Below are positions 11,706 to 23,346 of a DNA stretch of 64,000 nt, one piece after another. A program made the position numbers and the translations under genes. Position 1 is the stretch's first letter. Every line of letters begins with the position of its first letter. The notes under the pieces are model-generated. The model was given only the letters and a program-made list of their open reading frames with translations. It was not told where the DNA came from and ran no database searches. Source of the DNA: Eumeta japonica (taxonomy: Eukaryota > Arthropoda > Insecta > Lepidoptera > Psychidae); NCBI GenBank assembly GCA_005406025.1, contig BGZK01000094.1, positions 310,001 through 374,000 of the forward strand. Reading direction: 5' to 3'.

Positions 11706-13616
11706 ATGGTTACGACACCTGCGCACTTACGACATGGACTAGAAGAACTAAGTCCTACTTATGGGAAATACTGTATGTGCGTTTACAGAAAGTAGTGTGC
11801 AAATTTTTCTGTAAACCTGTCGATTAGTAAGTTCGTGATAAGAGAGCTTTATTTGACGTGTACACTTAATATTTTAACAGATAATTAGTAATTTCAAATG
11901 TAAATTTTTACACAACAATTCTTAAACAAATAACAATCCCTAAGAATAATGGTTACCATTGCGTAAATATTTCGCATTTACCATTTCAGCGTTTCCTGAA
12001 AATGAGAACTACATCTAAATATAAAATTCATCGCATATTCATTATCTTTTACATAACTTGCTTAATTTTATAACTTGAAACAACGTTTATTTATTATTTT
12101 TTATATTTCATTTTAAGCAATGTATGTAAAGACAATGATATAAAAGTTTCAATCCAGAAAAGGTCTCAAAATATGGATTTGTTTCTGATAATTGAGTAGC
12201 CGTCTATAAGATGTGTTTGGAAAAAAAAGTATGGAAAGAATTTTGCTTTAGTGTGACAATAATATATTATGAGAAAGAGGAACTTCGCGGTTTTGCATTC
12301 AGATATCAAATAATTTGAATTTATTATCAAACAATAATTATAACACTATTTATAATTCATTAACTTGAAAACTGCGTTTATTATTCTTAATTTTATAAAC
12401 TAAGATAATAATTTTCAAACACTAAAGTTTATACAGATTTCTAGTCTTATATAAATATTAAAGTAAAATTCATAATAATTTCATGAATTTAGATATTTAA
12501 TTTGTTAAACTAGGAAATTTGTAAGTTTATCGATGTACTGATGAGAAATATCAATAAACCTCCATACAAAATTTTTGATGTAACCATGAAAATAGTAGTT
12601 GGGCTTGCAAATAATTATACATAATTTATTTATATGCATCATTTGGGGTTTGACGCTTAGATATTGTAATAATATTCATGATGCTGAAAGAATTATGAAG
12701 CTACGAGATAAAATGAGAGAAAAGTGATAGAATTGGTACGGGTCACTTTTTTTTTAATGTAAGCCTTTGACATTATGGAATAATCTACTCAAATAGATAT
12801 ATAAATCAATTATTTATTTCAAAACAAATAAAACAGCTAATATATTTAATTTTTTTTTGTAAAGTGGTGCTATCATACAACCTTATGGATAAATATGTAA
12901 ATAACTTTGAAGGGAAAAAAAAATTACATTGTAACAACTAAAATTTTAACACTGATACGATCTGCCGAAATCGAAAAAAACCTTTTATCTTAATATTGTG
13001 TCAATATTACCGTAAGATAATGTGTGCACCTGATGAGTAGGTAAAATGTATTTTATACTTTTATTCACAAAATTATCGACAATGATAAGATGAAGTTTAC
13101 TTTTGAGAGTGAATTTCAATATAAAATTTAACATGATTTTTAGCTTAGGTGCTTCATGTTTTTTAGCCTGGGAAGTTTAAAAAGCAAATTTTTGCTTAAT
13201 ATTTGTTTATAAAAGGCTAAAAATGTAAAATTGTATGGCAAATAAAATTTTACACGCAATTAAATACAATGGTTGTGTAATAACATTTTTCTATTTCGGT
13301 ACGACCACTGATTACACTCATAGTACCGTACTCTGGCTATCGCATGTCTTTTCTATAATGTATTGACTTCATTATGGATTACAAGACTTTATTAATCTCT
13401 TTACTTTGTAGATATATTGAAAGACAAAATAGAAAAGTAATCAAAACGCAAACTAATATAAACAACACTAAGGAAAGATTCCTCTATCCGTGAGCGTGAG
13501 CTTTTTGAGTGTACATAATTGAGTATTAATTTCATTATAAATGAAGAGTTAGTATCATGGAAAAGAAGTGTTATTTTAATCGTGAAAATAACGTTGTGTA
13601 TTTTTTCTTGTTACAG
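11706..13616. other. AT-rich intergenic DNA, nothing identified
   Basis: Very AT-rich, with no frame or repeat I can support. Confidence 0.65.
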
Positions 13617-13665
13617 AATCAAAGAAGAATGTCCATCTACGTGGAAACTCAAAACGTGTTTAAAG
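13617..13665 (+). other. Candidate 49-nt exon (unconfirmed)
   Basis: A pyrimidine tract ending TTTTTTCTTGTTACAG directly precedes 13617. The 49-nt segment ends AAAG at 13665 and is followed by GTCAGT, a good 5' splice site. Two of the three frames are open. The segment is on the iab-8 strand, about 9.3 kb upstream of the hairpin, so an exon of the iab-8 host RNA is one possibility. Splice-like pairs do occur by chance in a window of this size, so this is a weak call. Confidence 0.25.
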
Positions 13666-13964
13666 GTCAGTTTTTACCTTTTAATTTACGTACTTATGTT
13701 TACTTTATGTGTACTGTGTATTTTAATTTAAGTGTAGTACATGCAAGACTAAAGAAATTGACGAGAAACGTAAGAAAGAGAAATTATATTTCAATATATA
13801 TTTAACCATATGAAAATTAATAGCTTAAAGTCAGCATTCCTTTAATGCGAAATTCGTTACATAGCTTTATTTTTATTGTCATATTCGAGAAGATACAATC
13901 GCTGATGTAGAGTATATAAAAGGCCTAAATTGTATCAAAGTCTAATCTCATAAATTGAAACAAA

Positions 13965-14170
13965 AAAATATGATATGGTGTGGCCACGTAATGAAGTCAC
14001 ATAAACCTGATGAAGAATACTGAAGAAGAACATTTTTAAATTGTCAAAATTAAGTAGTAAGATACCAAGACAAGTTAGACAATGATTAATGCCTTAGCGT
14101 TTTATACGAGTATATAGCACGTATATAACTCTGGCGCAGGATGGAAAACATTCTCGAACCATAACCTAAA
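13965..14170 (+). pseudogene. Possible decayed LINE reverse-transcriptase tail
   Basis: Broken frames read like the end of a non-LTR ORF2: a CGHVMK-type string at about 13980 and a LWRRMEN-type string at about 14130, separated by stops. Both strings resemble the WxGHV and late xxWRxMEE motifs of insect LINEs. The match is short and the frame is destroyed, so the call is tentative. Confidence 0.2.
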
Positions 14171-14472
14171 CCAGACTTGAAAGTAAGTACAATTAGATAG
14201 CGACAGTTAGGATCAATGAACAAGTGAATATTTTAAAATATTTTGGAACTTAAGTCCAAAGACTAGTATCATTATAGGCATGTTTAGTACTATTTGTACA
14301 TTTGTCATACATTTTGTACATTTTTTCTAAAATTGTTACAGGTTCTTTTTAATTAACAGATTAAGTAATGATCGTTAGTTATGTTTTTTTTAATTCAAAG
14401 CGAGTTATAATTGGAAATGACAATGAATGAGGATGACCTTTTACTGCTCCATACGTACTTATATAGACGTAC

Positions 14473-14473
<1 letters not shown>

Positions 14474-14513
<40 letters not shown>
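14474..14513. repeat. (TA)20 microsatellite flanked by a 13-bp direct repeat
   Basis: Twenty uninterrupted TA units. ATACGTACTTATA occurs at 14451-14463 and again at 14511-14523, on either side of the tract. The TA run therefore lies within a 60-bp duplication interval. Confidence 0.95.
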
Positions 14514-14514
<1 letters not shown>

Positions 14515-14523
14515 GTACTTATA

Positions 14524-15954
14524 CTTTTGAAACTATTGAGTTTCAAAGTCTCTTTAAATTATTTATTGACGTATTGAACAAAAATTTGACTAACTGTTTT
14601 AATAATATAACTATCAATAAAAAAATGAAGTACCTACTTTGTCTAAATTAGAGCATGAAACATTTCTTATTACCAAAGTATTTAAGTATATATTATCAAA
14701 TTCAAAACGTTTTTTACATATGATGTCATAAGCAAATGAAAATTCAAGTATTCCTATATCAATTTTTAGTGACGAACACAACAGCGACTTCTTTAATCGT
14801 TTACTAATATTATCAGTAGGTTATACGATCATTTATCATGTACAAAAACCTAAAAATTCATGTCTATGTAATTTATCTTCACGTATTTCTATATGTACAT
14901 TTATAGAATTTAACTGTTTTGTAAAATCAGTCGTAAATAAGGAGGGGGATCCTTTATCTCTAAAACTACTCTAAAAATACAAAGTACTAAGTTTTATTCA
15001 TTTTTTATAGGAGGCTCTAAACTAAAGTTTTGAGTTTCCAAATTCCCACTGGAAACGAAATATGCTCATGAAGGAAAAATGTATTGTTTACTTTTACCGA
15101 GGTTGAAGTCATTATAATACGGAACCTTCTCCACGTGAGTTTAACTGTTATTTTCCCGGTTTTTAATAAAATAAATATAGGCTTTAGTAATATAGTCTAT
15201 TCAGTCTTGTTATATAGAGGTAGACATAGTTGTAGTAAAACATCGACGCATAAATGGTATTTTATTATAAATCAATGAGCTCAATTTACAGAACTATCCA
15301 GTCATAAATAATTTAAACTTGTTAATTCAATTTTGTTGACTACAAGTATTACATAGGTGTTTAATAATTGCTAATCACTGAAATAATTTATATATAATTT
15401 TCACAGATTATTCTGGAAATATAAAATACAGAAATTATATCTTATTACCATGTTGTACCTTCTCCAATGATACTTGAGGAATCTCTAATCGAAACTATTG
15501 ACAAACACGTCATTTTGAATAAACCGTTCGATGACGTATAAATAACGACGCTAAAAAAATAACCCAAAGAATGGCTGCTCGTACAGCCAGATTGAGTCGT
15601 TCTCGGACGCGTTCAGAAAATGACAAAGTATCTGTAAATTCAATATGTTTAGCATCTAAAGTGTTTGAACAATCCTGGTCTATTACCCTAAAATATAGAG
15701 ATACGTAAATGTTCAATAAACAAATATGACGTATATTTGAATTTATTTAAATTAATAGGTTTGGTTTATTAAATTCACTTAAAAGACGTATGTTTTAAAT
15801 CAATTGTTTGTTTTCTTATTTTCCTAGTAGTCCCTATACTTAACCCGGTACTGAAACATTGCATCTATATCTACCTACCTAAGTAAAAGGTCTGACAAAA
15901 ATTTTTTTTTGTATACTGTATACTAATTTAAGACAAGTTTTCATAACATTTAAT
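14524..15954. other. AT-rich intergenic DNA, nothing identified
   Basis: No gene seen. The frames at 14427-14651 (driven by the TA tract), 15084-15278 and 15510-15716 carry no domain. Confidence 0.6.
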
Positions 15955-16960
15955 TATATTCTACATGTATGCCATTTTTATCAACAACTTATCATTTTTT
16001 AGGCAGTGATATAAGTAATCTCCTTGATGTAGAAATTTTGGAATTTCTAATCAAAAAACTGCGACAAGTAGTTTTGACAGGCGTCTCTTGATGCTAATCT
16101 AACACTACCTAAAGAATTCTGAAAAGATCGAAGCCAATGGAAATCTAAGGGTGCAAAATCAGAGTTATATGGTAGATGAATTAACACTTCCCAAGCAAAC
16201 TCTTTCAATATTTGCTGAGTGGCTAAATATGTGTGTGGTCTGGCGTCATCATGGTGACAACCCACACCCTTTCTGTTGATCGGCAGTTTTTTCTCCCCTT
16301 CTTGCTGTTGGCAGTAGAAATCCGAATTGGTAGCTTTCTCCAGCGGTAAAAGCTCATAATGAATAACGCCCTTCCAATTTCACCATATATATAGAGCATC
16401 AACTTAGTGCAAGTTAATCCGAGTTTCGCCATATAGTCTGTAACGCTTGATTGCCTTTTGTCCATGAACTTTTTAGCACGTTTTTGTCATAAGTAACATA
16501 TTTTTCTTCGCGAAAAGTCATTTTTTTAAACGATTTGATTTTATTACGTTTCGATAGAGAATTGCAAATGAATACACGATTCGTTAAATTTCTTTTAGTG
16601 AGCTCGTGTGGGACCCAAGTATCGAGCTTTCTTGTACATTCAGCATTTTTTAAGTGGGTCAAAACTGTTTTATGACCAATCCTCGGCTCTTCAGTTATGT
16701 CGTATGAGGTAATATATTGATTTTGCTGTACTTTTTCAAAAATGGCATTGAATTTATCCATAATAGGTGATCAGAGCAAGGTTCTTCTTTGACATCAAAA
16801 TTACCGGACTGAAAACGCTTGAACTACCTTTGTGTTACTCTTACGGACACTGCATTAGATTCATAAACGTCACAAATTTTTTTCGTGGCTTGTGTAGCAT
16901 TTTTCCCTTTTTTTGTAGTAAATTTCCAAAGTATCGAATTTTTACGTTAGATTCACTCAC
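15955..16960 (-). mobile_element. Decayed mariner (Tc1/mariner DD34D) transposase copy
   Basis: Read from 16960 down to about 15962, the - strand carries an almost full-length mariner transposase in broken frames. In order it shows an N-terminal helix-turn-helix part (KKGKNATQATKKICDVYES), FKRFQSGNFDVKEEP, then LDTWVPHELT. The first catalytic region follows (REEKYVTYD, where the family has GDEKW, so Asp is replaced by Glu near 16508). After that come HHDDARPH, which keeps the second Asp, and NSDFAPLDFHWLRSFQNSL, which keeps the third Asp 34 residues later. The C-terminal LSQFF segment ends the protein. An in-frame stop replaces Trp at 16824-16826. A one-base frameshift lies near 16380 and more shifts and stops lie near 15980-16030. 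I did not find convincing terminal inverted repeats. The copy is inactive and could not encode a working enzyme. Confidence 0.93.
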
Positions 16961-18923
16961 TTTGATGTATAAAAAAACAATAAAGAAATGGCGGGACACC
17001 GTTTTTGATTTTCATTTATCTTTTTTTAGAAATTCAGTGATATCAAAAGTAGCCAGATCCGAATATCACAACCAAAGTGATTTTACTGCAATTTCTTACC
17101 TGTGCAATACGAGAAAACTTTTTCCTCGACCTAATATTATTGTATCAATGGAAAAATATATTCGAAACCGGTATTCAAAATCACACTCTCGCATAAAAAT
17201 CCACTCTAGACTAATCGTGAAAAGCATTTAACTTTGGGAAAATAACTATAGACTTTACAATGTATATAAGTTTTTAAGATGATAATTTGAGCAATTATTT
17301 ACAAAAAAGAAATAACTTGAATTTTTGAACTAAAATAAAGAAGAATTATTTGTATATTTATCGTCAAATACTGTCTAATGGACGAAAGCACATAATTTCC
17401 AAAACCAAACTCGTGTGCCCATTTAAATGATTTTTACATCAATCGATCTGTTTTAATCTTACAAGTGTCACTAAAACCATAACTGTAATCAAAATCTATT
17501 ATAGCAACAACCAGATGGCATATTGTGATAAAGAATAAAATGAAAGTTGTCGAACTAAATCAAGCGGGGCATTGCTGAATAGGTATTTGAAAATCATATT
17601 TGATTTCTCTGTTCAATTTTCATCTTGAATGGCCATTTAAAACTAATAATGATTTAAATTTGTTAAAAACCATCCTAACTTAAATTTCCAACACTCTCAA
17701 TAAAGAGAGTCATAAAGTTTTTATAATCATACAATAGATCTTATCAATGTCAAAAATAATTATTATAAAATCAGAATGACGGTCGTAAACTACAAAATGG
17801 CGGTAGAGATGAAAAAAACTTTCACATCATATATCGATGGACATGCCATTATTTTTGTTTAAGAATTACACAACTTTAATTGACAATTTATTAATAATAA
17901 TTAATATTGATAAAAGTTCATCACGATTATTACGACAATTTTTAATGTTGGCATGCCTAATGACAAGTAAGCAATTGCTGTTTATTGTTAAAACAAACCT
18001 AAAAAGTAGTAAATAAAAAACAATTATAAGAATTTTAACACCCCGAATGCGTAAAAGTGGACTACAAAAACAAAATCATCCGATTAAATATGATAAATAT
18101 TTGCAGTCGGATGCATCAGATTAATGTAACTCCGTATTAGTTGCGAATCTTGCAAACAAGTGTGCCTCCGCCTGCAAGTATTTGTCATATTAATATTTTT
18201 TTACACCATCTTGTTTCGGTCTTTTATTCAATTTTACGTGATGGAGCTTAGTTAATTTTTAGAATTGATTTTTGAAACTGCGGAAATTAAATTTTAATCC
18301 CACCTCGCTGGCCTCTTTGTGCGTTTAGGACTTGCACAACTTACAAGTTAACAAAATATATGAATTTTGTTGCCATCGATATTTGATTGTAACTCTTGGT
18401 GCGTTTACAAAAATGAATATTGTAGTACTGAGTAGTTTTGGTAGCATTTTTGAGCTGAATTCGTTTTAATCAATATTAACTAAGTAGCAACCGTTTGAAG
18501 ATCCAAACAGTTATAAATCTTTATCTATCCGTAAATTTCAGTTTCCACATCATTGCTTCAGTGAATTTAAATATTTGAGCTTATAGTGGACTAGTTCTGA
18601 TCGCTAATGAGCAACGGCGAATAATGGAGAAAGAAAGGAAAATTGTATAATTTAAGTATGCCAATTTACGCTTCATTAAGATTAAATTAATCAAGTAAAC
18701 TATCATTAAGATTTTTTGGAGTTCCACAAACGGCAGGAAGAAAAGAATTTATACTCTAACTGCGTTGAAGTCAGAAGATTATATTAAGAAATGTGTTGTT
18801 CATATGGTCTTTGTAGTACCTATAGGTATACATAAAGCAAACCTGGATTTTTTCTTTAAATACAATCAATGTCTAATGGCGAATTTGTGTCGTGTACCCA
18901 TGCGTGAAAACTAAAATTTGCGT
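16961..18923. other. AT-rich intergenic DNA with one YY1/Pho-like site
   Basis: No gene. AAAATGGCGG at 17794-17803 matches the YY1/Pho core except for its last position. The + frame at 16767-17231 is antisense to the mariner copy at its start and otherwise meaningless. Confidence 0.6.
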
Positions 18924-18978
18924 AAGTAATTTTTAGTGCTAAGTTGTCCAAGCCGACAACTTGGCACTAAAATTATTT
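18924..18978. repeat. Near-perfect 24-bp inverted repeat, 6-nt loop
   Basis: The left arm 18924-18948 and right arm 18955-18978 pair with one mismatch and one single-base bulge (core AGTGCTAAGTTGTC with its complement). The loop is CAAGCC. It belongs to the group of fold-back hairpins seen elsewhere in this window. Confidence 0.85.
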
Positions 18979-19499
18979 ATACAAAAAATATATTACAATC
19001 TTTTCGGATGGAAAATATAATACCTTAACAATCAGAGTTCAAAATTCATAAAGCATTTTTGTAAAATTTTCAACCCCATTGGAATTTTTTGGAAGCTTTG
19101 AAGTTTTGGTCTCTTTTGATAATACCAGATAATTACGAAAATCTTGGGCATTTAAGATTATTTTACGAATATGTGGAAAAAAATAAGATGAAATTTAAAA
19201 CAAGGAACAGATTTTAATAGCATTTTAATATTTTTAAAAATATGCATCGAAAATATTTAAAGCTTGTATTTGTTTAAAGTGTTAGTAGAGTGATATTCCG
19301 CTAAAATAAAATACATTAATTGTATTTAAATAATGAAAAATAATTATATTATATACGTCTTAATACCTTTATTTACCCATCCAAAAACAAAGCACAAAGC
19401 GTCTTGTATTATCATGGGCCATCGCCCAGAAAAATAACATTGATCGATATATATTCCGAGATTATATAATAGACATCGTCTGAGATTAGATATACCATG

Positions 19500-19640
19500 T
19501 AGATATTTGTGTAGCAGGTAGACTCTCGAATATCGCTTAATCGGGGTGGCGAGGGGCGTTCGGAGGCGTTCGGCAGCCTCCGCCATTAATCGGAGGCTTA
19601 TAGAGGGAATCAGAGCGCCACCGGCTGGAGATCCCTACCC
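19500..19640. promoter_or_regulatory. GC-rich block with inverted repeats and CTCF-like motif
   Basis: CGGAGGC at 19561-19567 pairs with GCCTCCG at 19576-19582 and is repeated again at 19591-19597. On the - strand GGTGGCGC (19615-19622) matches the core of the insect CTCF motif. The - strand frame 19344-19586 starts inside this block but shows no domain, so I do not call it a gene. Confidence 0.3.
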
Positions 19641-20244
19641 AATATAGCATATGCGAATTTTAGAGATAAAGTCTGTCTGTGTTCTGTTCATTATTCACAT
19701 TTGTAGCTACATATATAAACAGTATGCAATTTAATCGTTATAGGAACTAGTAACGTATTATCATTATGTTAATAATCTTTTAATCTACAAGTGAACTTTA
19801 ATTCCTTTATGCTTTACAAATTTTAAGTTTCAAATGAAGTGATATATTTAAAACTAAAAAATTATATTGAACTCTTGTTAATAAAAAAAAAAATCAAGAG
19901 GAAATTAAATTTGTAGGACAACAAAGGTTACATATAATATAATATTTAATGTCAAGGAAGCCGTATTACTAGAATTTTCAAATTAACAGTTAGGGTGCAT
20001 TGTACGAAAGTAGTAGATCAAACAGAAAAGATTTAAAACAAAACATAACTTTTAAAACATATCTTCGCCAATGATATGCAACATGATGCACCATGAACTT
20101 GCGTTCAATAAATGCTCTGTATTTAAATATTAGTTTTAAAAATATTAAACTTTTTTACCACGATCCTGGTACGGGCTGTTTATTTTTATAGTTGCAATGA
20201 ATATTGAATTGATAGCAAATATACCCACTTAGAAATATGTCTCT

Positions 20245-20325
20245 GATACACAGACGGACAGACAGACGGACACCGAAGTCTCATCAAAAGGTTTCGTTTC
20301 ATCCTTTTATATGCAAAAGCTTAAT
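20245..20325 (+). mobile_element. Diverged tail of lepidopteran dispersed repeat
   Basis: An ACAGACGGACAGACAGACGG tract is followed by ACACCGAAGT and AAAGGTTTCGTTTCATCCTTTT. This has the same order as the better preserved tail at 62430-62510 (GACG repeats, then a GGGTTCCGTTTTTCCTTTT phrase). It is an old, truncated copy of the same kind of element. Confidence 0.55.
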
Positions 20326-20469
20326 TAGGTTAATTATTCCTCAAACATTAATGGTTAAAATTATGATTGCTGTTTTTTAATGAAATGTAAACAAATATTC
20401 AGTATAGATTATGCATTTATTTTCAATATACTTTATCTCTAAAGAGCAGAAAGGCAAAAAAGTTTCTGT

Positions 20470-20770
20470 CTACGAACCGAAGGAGTTCCTCCAAACTGGA
20501 AATATAATTTCAAACATGGCAGCCGGGGTTTCCCCCTCTTCTGGACGTGGCCTCCCACAGTGTCTAAAATATGCACCCAAAATCCATTGTGTTGCCATGA
20601 CAACGGCCCGCTCGATACCCGCGGCGCGTCGGCGAATAATCAAACTTATATTTATCTCGCTTACACATTGAGTATTTGGATGCTGGATCCGGTTAGGAGA
20701 TACGTCTTTTTACTTTCGCTTCAACGATGGCCGAACGCCAAAGTGGAAAGTATAGTACACTTGTCTGTTA
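20470..20770. promoter_or_regulatory. GC-richer block with Pho/YY1 and X-box motifs
   Basis: The block is clearly less AT-rich than its surroundings. AACATGGCAGC at 20513-20523 is an exact match to the YY1/Pho-type consensus AANATGGCNGC. GTTGCCATGACAAC at 20591-20604 is a one-mismatch RFX X-box. Another GATGGCC core lies near 20727. Two overlapping + frames cross the block without recognisable domains. It is a candidate Hox cis-regulatory or Polycomb-response element, 2.4 kb from the iab hairpin (inference). Confidence 0.4.
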
Positions 20771-22988
20771 ATAAGAATACCCATTTCTGACCAGAATTTT
20801 TGTACTTATTAGAATATTTACTGTCGTTTACTCAGAAATCTAAGTCAGTAAAGGCTATTGCGTATTATAATGACACTGTGAACAAGTCATCATGTATGTA
20901 CATGATTCAAAAAATTTAATATACAAGTAATTGTAAAACATTAAAAAAATGCTATAACTGTTACCTTTTTAACTAATAGCAGTTCATATACAACCATCAA
21001 TATCGATGATACTCGACACTCATTATATAAAATGTATACGTGCACCCCTAATCTAATTAACTTTACACACTTATAAGTTATTTCAATAAAGATTTAACTA
21101 ACGACACGAAACTTGCGACACCAAATTATCTAATTTAGACTCCAAAACTACACAGGTTAATAAGTGAGCATACCGGCTTTGACACCGGTCAGGACACAAG
21201 TGATTGTAATAAAGTGTAACAATTTTTCAACCAAGTTAGAAAGTTGCTCCTTGGAACTATTGGCGGACCTCACAAAAGCGTTTTGGTTCACCTTTATTTC
21301 AACTTTCTATTTTTTTTTAATTTCACGTTGTACGACCGCGTCACGTGAATGCGGAAGCTCCAGAAAACTTTCTCTTTCAAACAATAAGTTGTTTTCGTTA
21401 CGAAACCTTCAAAAAAGCAATTTTTAAACCCTAAAAAATGAACAATTGATTATATTTTAACAATAGATGCTGTAACAATACTTAATGGGTTCACTTCGAG
21501 CGTATCTATTATTTTTTCGAACTAAGTTGTACCTAAAAATAAATAAATATGAGCTATACCTACATGTTGCAGTGCCACATCAACAGTCCTAATACTTAAA
21601 ATTATACTGATATAATCAATTTTTACTAAACTTGTATTTTTTCACAAAAGAGTATTTATTTTATCACCTAATATCGGTAGTTTTGAATGTCTAGACTAAT
21701 TTCATATAAACCTGTACGTAATTTATAGGTATAATTAATATTTATTAGATACGAGTGTACGCATTATCTGTTTTACGAAAGTGAATTTTATTGCAATTGA
21801 TTAAGAATTATATTTAAATAACAAAGTCTGTTGATTATTTTCACCTTCTGAAATTTTGTTCTAACCAGTGCATATTTAAATATCACACATTAACATTATA
21901 TAATATATTTTATAATTCTTGCCACGAATTCAATTATACTGAAATTGAATATCCTTTAGCAACAGACTTCAAAATGAAGATCTTTTTCTACGTAATGGCG
22001 TCTAGATATACGTAATAGTTTCAAAGGTCCTACAGAGATGGCAGCTCTGTCGTTAAAGAAAAAAAAATTGAATATCATTATTAAAAAACGTTGTTCCATT
22101 AGTATTTCTACGATTGTACCTGAATTAATTTGTTATATAAAGAACTGTCGAAACTTGTTATCAGATATTTTGTTAAATTACGTAGACATAATTTTATGTA
22201 CGTCAGAAAAGACTATGTTTTCTTGTTCAAGTTCAGGATTGTGTAAGATTTTTTATTTTCATTTTTCATTGTGTACGCCAAAATAACATTGAGAATAAAA
22301 TTTTTCCTACGCTTCAAAAAACTTTTTTTACTATTAATTTTCCATTTTCTATAATAAATATGTTGTTTGATAAAACAAACAATTGATATATAGTATTTGT
22401 TTTACCTAATTTACTCAATTATAAAACATTTTAATGGTTTAATGTAAGCATAATCTTCATACTATGTGTGAGAATAGTATATAGTAATATATACTATATA
22501 TAATAGTATAGTTTAGTTATTGTTAAATTTGACATTATTTACTTAATTTTCAATTTATTATAAAATATAGTTTTCTGAATCCATCCTAATACATAAGATT
22601 TATCATTTTTTGTGTTACTTGTAACGAAGGAATAGTCGTTATGTGTTTTATCTTGATATTTAGTAAATGTTTGATACCTTACCATTTTATGTTAATTCAC
22701 AAATCTGTACTTATATCCCTTCTATCTATCATTTTTAAGTAAAGGTTCATATATAAATAAATATTGTTTTCTTTTTTTAAATAAAACCACTTATAGTATT
22801 GTAATTTTTGTTTATTAGAATATCTGTTACATGTAATAAAATCTTTTGTACATATTTATAGGCCTTAGATAATTACCGACACAGTAGCTAATACAATTAC
22901 AAATAGACACAAAAATATATTGAAACAATAAAATTGTGAGGAAGTCGGATGCAGATGATGCCGGAAGCGCTGCCGTCGACAGGTGTCA
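20771..22988. other. AT-rich intergenic DNA, nothing identified
   Basis: Very AT-rich, including an AT-only palindromic stretch near 22475-22515. No gene or mobile element recognised. Confidence 0.6.
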
Positions 22989-23063
22989 CCTTCTGTTACG
23001 TATACTGAAGGTATACCGGAAAGAATCAGGCACTCAGGATACATTCAGTATACGTACAGAAGG
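22989..23063 (+). ncRNA. mir-iab-8: microRNA precursor mir-iab-8 (antisense partner of iab-4)
   Basis: The + strand folds into a stem-loop. CCTTCTG (22989-22995) pairs with CAGAAGG (23057-23063), and TACGTA (22997-23002) with its copy at 23051-23056. TACTGAA (23003-23009) pairs with TTCAGTA (23044-23050), and a few mismatches follow toward a loop at about 23019-23033. The 5p product would be 22996-23018 (begins TTACGTATACTGAAGG) and the 3p product 23036-23055 (begins AGGATACATTCAG). Both match the mature iab-8 sequences I know from Drosophila. In flies iab-8 microRNAs repress Ubx, abd-A and the cofactors homothorax and extradenticle in posterior segments, and the host RNA runs from near Abd-B toward abd-A. 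Conservation of the expression pattern here is inferred. Confidence 0.96.
22989..23063 (-). ncRNA. mir-iab-4: microRNA precursor mir-iab-4
   Basis: The complementary strand of the same hairpin is mir-iab-4. Its 5p arm is 23055 down to 23034 (begins ACGTATACTGAATG) and its 3p arm 23018 down to 22995 (begins CGGTATACCTTCAG). Both agree with the mature Drosophila sequences as I remember them. In flies iab-4 targets Ubx and abd-A, and forced expression transforms halteres toward wings. The locus lies between abd-A and Abd-B in the insects studied, so this hairpin fixes the genomic position of the window. A possible spliced host transcript lies just upstream on this strand (exon-like segments at 24209-24520 and 23303-23346), which would put the hairpin about 240 nt inside the following intron. 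Confidence 0.96.
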
Positions 23064-23302
23064 CGACGCGATTTTCGCCGAGCTGACAATCTCTTCGCAA
23101 CTCCTGGAACCCCACCTGCAACTCACATCGCAAATGTTAATACCTCGCTATACATAATAGATAAACAACGAAAAAAACTTTTATTTATAAGAAAATGAAT
23201 AAAGTTGTTCGGTATTGTCTATAAATATGTCATGTTCGGGACGATCAAACGTGTGATTCTCACTTCGTATCGTGCCTACGTGGCAATATCTTAAAAGCTT
23301 AC

Positions 23303-23346
23303 CGACCGAAATAACGTCGCCGCGCGCCCTCGCCCCGAACCTCCGC
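23303..23346 (-). other. Candidate 44-nt exon of the iab-4 host RNA
   Basis: On the - strand a tract ending CTGTTTTATTTTATAG meets a sharply GC-rich 44-nt segment (starts GCGGAGGTTCGGGG, ends TTTCGGTCG). GTAAGC follows at 23302-23297. The change in base composition coincides with both splice signals. Joined to the candidate upstream exon ending at 24209, the frame opened by ATG at 24269 stays open through all 44 nt. The iab-4 hairpin begins 240 nt further downstream. No transcript evidence is available here. Confidence 0.45.

Noticed and set aside
16767..17231. The longest open frame (154 codons, + strand)
   Set aside because: Its first part is antisense to the decayed mariner transposase, the rest is AT-rich, and no domain is visible.
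19344..19586. 80-codon - strand frame beginning in a GC-rich block
   Set aside because: No domain recognised and most of it is ordinary AT-rich DNA; treated as chance.
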